Source: Monoraphidium neglectum (taxonomy: Eukaryota > Chlorophyta > Chlorophyceae > Sphaeropleales > Selenastraceae). Taken from it: a DNA stretch of 11,673 nt. The translations under genes were made by a program, and so were the position numbers. This document shows positions 9,801 through 11,673 of this stretch, piece by piece (position 1 is the first letter of the stretch; every line of letters begins with the position of its first letter). A model generated the notes under the pieces. That model was given only the letters and a program-made list of their open reading frames with translations. It searched no databases and was not told the DNA's origin. The stretch covers positions 5,960 through 17,632 of the forward strand of contig NW_014012573.1 in NCBI RefSeq assembly GCF_000611645.1, in the 5' to 3' direction.

Positions 9801-10490
9801 AGCCCTGCTTGTTGACAGGGTGTGGTGCACAAGTAGAACGCCGTGTGTGCTCATGAGCCCACCTGCTTGACCCACCCAAAGCATCATTGCACGACATGCA
9901 GTGTACTATTGCACAACAAAAGCAACCTTCTTAAAACGCTCCGGCCAGACGCTGTCACCTGCCCCCCACTGCCTCGGCTCCACACATTTCCCCCCCTCTC
10001 CTGCACGTAGGAGGTGTTCTCACGCGTCCAGGCAGCCGCCCAGAACGCACGCGGCACGTCCGAGCGCCTGGCAGCCAGCAGGCGCGCGGCGCGTTTCGGG
10101 GCCGCGGCGACGCTGGAGGAGGCCGCCGAGGCGATGGCCGGGTGGCGGCTGGGGCGCGCGGCCGACCTGCGGCTGATGGTGGACGCGGTGTGCACGGAGG
10201 GCGCGGCGATACCCGCCGCCAAGATGCGCCTGCTGATGGGCTGGGACCACGCGGGGCGCCGCCTGCGCGAGGACAAGGCCAGGGAGGGCGCGGAGCAGGC
10301 GCCGGGCGTCAGCGGCTGGGCGCCGGCGCGGCGCGTGGTGCACCGCTTCCTGGGGACGCACCGCCGCACCATAGGGGTGGACGAGGCGGTGGAGCTGTTC
10401 CGCGGCGTGTTTGGCCGCCGCCTCAGTCACGCACTGACGGAGGCGTACATCAGGCAGCAGTACGCCGGCAACTTCCCCAACTGGCACTGA
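3881..10490 (+). CDS. Large VWA-domain protein with a conserved region of unknown function, 16 exons
   Basis: Exons: 3881-4240, 4479-4673, 4839-4979, 5251-5610, 5765-5911, 6095-6196, 6330-6435, 6658-6809, 6934-7014, 7245-7331, 7573-7737, 8031-8144, 8327-8654, 8884-9251, 9481-9702, 10011-10490. All introns are GT..AG; the 7th and 13th are phase 1, the rest phase 0. Spliced, they keep one frame of about 1135 residues. Residues about 54-232 are a VWA domain with a complete MIDAS: D62, S64 and S66 in DNSGSM, T130 in GGTSF and D159 in FFTDG. It should bind a divalent cation and a protein partner. Residues 233-352 look beta-rich. Residues 353-480 look mostly helical. About 497-670 is the region most likely to be a second conserved domain. 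About 690-745 is a Gly/Ala/Pro-rich linker. Residues 745-1135 are mostly helical, ending in AGNFPNWH. I see no signal peptide or membrane segment, so the protein is probably intracellular. The ATG at 3881 opens the frame; only a TTG lies just upstream in frame. The weakest borders are the acceptors of exons 10 (CCGAAG) and 12 (ACTAAAG). Confidence 0.85.
4457..4468 (+). repeat. C12 homopolymer in intron 1 of the VWA gene
   Basis: Twelve consecutive cytosines lie ten bases before the acceptor of exon 2 and form part of its polypyrimidine tract. The run is a likely site of sequencing length error but cannot shift the coding frame because it is intronic. Confidence 0.9.
4674..4838 (+). other. Intron 2 of the VWA gene: length divisible by three, no stop codon
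   Basis: This 165-base intron starts CAG|GTGAGT and ends CACACCAG. Read through, it adds 55 residues in frame with no stop. Removing it joins RSWQ to VHCFGFG, which restores the expected hydrophobic VWA strand, so splicing is the expected state. A TGTAA (4808-4812) also lies inside it. Confidence 0.7.
4980..5157 (+). repeat. GCATG-rich tract in intron 3 of the VWA gene
   Basis: The first two thirds of intron 3 (4980-5250) contains about twelve copies of GCATG, many as GCATGC or as overlapping GCATGCATG. Because GCATGC is palindromic, the tract reads the same on both strands. It contains long alternating purine-pyrimidine stretches. It is a simple-sequence region, not an exon: frames through it are interrupted and the flanking splice sites join cleanly. 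Confidence 0.75.
6658..8144 (+). other. Candidate conserved domain of unknown function in the VWA protein (exons 8-12)
   Basis: Exons 8-12 encode residues about 471-670. From about 497 the segment reads as a compact domain: PYGTCAISCCNYKEALQ, AGDCLCLALDVERPEAAIMD, AITPTRITADSFLDALNYAL, VHGGFQRAENDGVVVGEGRE, ITGVLPLFINPTHWSVARQL, FGWMCTLNPL, and GYTDDQMRTVPFLVLGRALL. It is rich in aromatic, Gly and Pro residues at regular positions and has little low complexity. It reads across five introns without a break, which suggests purifying selection. I have a weak recollection of similar segments C-terminal to VWA domains in other protists, but cannot name a family. Confidence 0.5.
7937..8030 (+). other. 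Long pyrimidine-rich tract before exon 12 of the VWA gene
   Basis: The last 90 or so bases of intron 11, the second longest intron of this gene at 293 bases, are almost all C and T with very few G. It is an unusually long polypyrimidine tract ending in the weak-looking acceptor ACTAAAG, and probably helps define that acceptor. Confidence 0.6.
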
Positions 10491-10789
10491 CAGGCATATC
10501 GGCGGCATGGGTGGAAAGCGGCGGCGCGCCACATGTTTGGTCTTGAGTCGTGGTGGGCTCTCACAAGGGGGGTAGGAGCGTGGGATGGGGGAGTCAAAAG
10601 TGCTTCCGGCCGCCATGATGTGGGGCTGGCGCGCTCGCAGGGCAGCAGATTTCAGGACGGCCATGAGCATGTTTTCAGAATGCAGGGAGACATCACAAAA
10701 CCACCGACATTGTCTCGCATTTCCGTGTCCGGCGGCATTCACATCTCCTACCAGAAGGATTACGTGTTAATCTCGCGCTTGCATGAGTA

Positions 10790-10794
10790 TGTAA
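10790..10794 (+). terminator. Poly(A) signal TGTAA of the VWA gene
   Basis: This is the first TGTAA on the plus strand after the stop at 10488-10490, giving a 3' UTR of roughly 300-320 bases. Confidence 0.7.
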
Positions 10795-11197
10795 CCCTTG
10801 ATAAAACCTACTCAAGAGTGTATTGAGGTGCCCAACCCTACCTGTCTGTCCGTCAGACAACACAGCAAGTGCAAAAGAGAGATGAGACAATATTCGTCGG
10901 ATGTAGGCATGGGGCCAACTGCCAGCTGCAGCGCCAGCAATGGCAAAGGGCTCACATTGATGGGGCGCAGGGTCTGACTACAGAGTTCTCAGAGGTTCAG
11001 GCAAAGGACATGAGCAACAGCTGTAGCAACCTTGGGCAAAAGCGGGGCAGTGCCGGCCAGCAGCAGGCCTGCCTGGGGCAGCACGGGTCCGGTCCCCTCT
11101 GATCTCTAGCGGCTCGGGCGCATCCTTGGGGCCGTTCCTGCGCAGTCTGGGCCGGCCTGCAGCCTGTCTCGGGCGGCATCTGAATAAAGTTGCTTTG

Positions 11198-11202
11198 TTA
11201 CA
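11198..11202 (-). terminator. Poly(A) signal TGTAA of the right-edge minus-strand gene
   Basis: TTACA on the plus strand reads TGTAA on the minus strand, about 250 bases past a candidate stop at 11452-11450. It supports a minus-strand gene entering from the right edge. Confidence 0.45.
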
Positions 11203-11449
11203 ACCGTCCATGCCAACTAGACCTGACCAACCTGTTGGGAATATCAACACACTAGGGTCCCTACAGAACGGTCGCCCAGTGATGGCTGCGTGAGAGCACC
11301 AAACCCCATCTGTGCGCGACTGAACATGGATAAAAACAAGTAGGCAAGGCTTCTGATGTCGGAGGACGCGTTGCAACACGGTCACCTGCATCAAGATGGG
11401 ACCTTGGTTGCTGATTGCCCACCCCACTGGAAATCACGTCGGCTCAGCC

Positions 11450-11671
11450 TTACTGACTGTGCTTTGCTTTGCTCTGTTGCAAGCGTCTACGCCAGCTAGA
11501 CTCCTCCCGCCACTGCCACGCTGCAGACAGAGGAAAGAAAAGTGCACAGCGCACACCCATGAGGCATGCCTGGCCCCGTCCCTGGGGCCTCTCCATGGCA
11601 CAGGCACGCCGCAGGCTTGGCCGCCTGCAGCAGCGGCGGCGCGTGCCCGTGGGCAGCGGCCCTGTCCCCTG
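11450..11671 (-). CDS. Probable 3' end of an unrecognised minus-strand gene (partial)
   Basis: A minus-strand frame is open from the window edge to TAA at 11452-11450. Its last 23 residues (WQWREESSWRRRLQQSKAKHSQ preceded by a split codon) look like a basic, Gln-rich protein C-terminus. A strong pyrimidine-rich tract ending CTGTCTGCAG lies just before this segment, so the true last exon may be only 11520-11450, joined in phase 1 to an upstream exon. In that case the part from 11521 to the edge is partly intron. Another minus-strand frame (SGDRAAAHGHAPPLL...) also looks coding near the edge and could belong to that upstream exon. I recognise no family. The support is the poly(A) signal, the stop and the acceptor-like site. 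Confidence 0.3.
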   Translation of the reverse strand, partial: QGTGPLPTGTRRRCCRRPSLRRACAMERPQGRGQACLMGVRCALFFPLSAAWQWREESSWRRRLQQSKAKHSQ

Positions 11672-11673
11672 AC

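Larger units (their letters stand above)
10491..11449. other. Convergent 3' UTR / spacer region
   Basis: Two 3' UTRs appear to face each other here: the VWA gene (+) to about 10815 and a minus-strand gene from 11449 down to about 11185. The roughly 370 bases between them show no exon, repeat or RNA gene that I can recognise. A 149-codon minus-strand open frame across 10978-11427 begins at GTG, uses many AT-rich codons, and runs over the TGTAA at 11198-11202. I treat it as 3' UTR. Confidence 0.45.

Noticed and set aside
8853..9887. 344-codon minus-strand open frame
   Set aside because: It is antisense to exons 14 and 15 and their introns, with no domain signature; the plus-strand exons have matching splice sites and a continuous frame.
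10978..11427. 149-codon minus-strand open frame
   Set aside because: It starts at GTG, contains many AT-rich codons, and spans the TGTAA poly(A) signal at 11198-11202, so it is better read as 3' UTR.

Overview
The window is nuclear DNA of a eukaryote, most likely a green alga (Chlorophyta). Genes are split by short introns (124-337 bases) with GT..AG borders, many beginning GTGCGT or GTGAGT. Coding exons are GC-rich. TGTAA, the usual chlorophyte poly(A) signal, lies 3' of each of the four readable gene ends except the left-edge fragment. I see no bacterial operon, rRNA, tRNA, CRISPR array or mobile element. I cannot name the genus.

Layout, left to right: (1) 3-191 (+), the 3' end of an unrecognised gene; (2) 830-1604 (-), a two-exon gene for a small four-cysteine protein of the oxidoreductase-like (OXLD1 / Pfam Oxidored-like) family; (3) 1756-3299 (+), a four-exon gene for a METTL21-type seven-beta-strand protein methyltransferase with a pure (CAG)17 polyglutamine tract inside its catalytic domain; (4) 3881-10490 (+), a 16-exon gene for a protein of about 1135 residues with an N-terminal von Willebrand factor A (VWA) domain that has a complete metal-binding MIDAS site, followed by a long, apparently conserved region I cannot assign; (5) near 11450-11671 (-), the probable 3' end of a gene that runs off the right edge.

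Genes 1/2 and 4/5 converge tail to tail. Genes 2/3 are head to head, with only 151 bases between their ATGs, so they probably share a bidirectional promoter. The genes do not form an obvious pathway. The most novel item is the uncharacterised region of the VWA protein. Other points worth checking are the polyQ insertion in the methyltransferase, the strong phase-0 bias of the introns (17 of 19), a stop-free intron of 165 bases in the VWA gene, and a GCATG-rich intron. Exon models were built by hand from splice consensus and continuity of reading frame and protein similarity; no transcript evidence was available.
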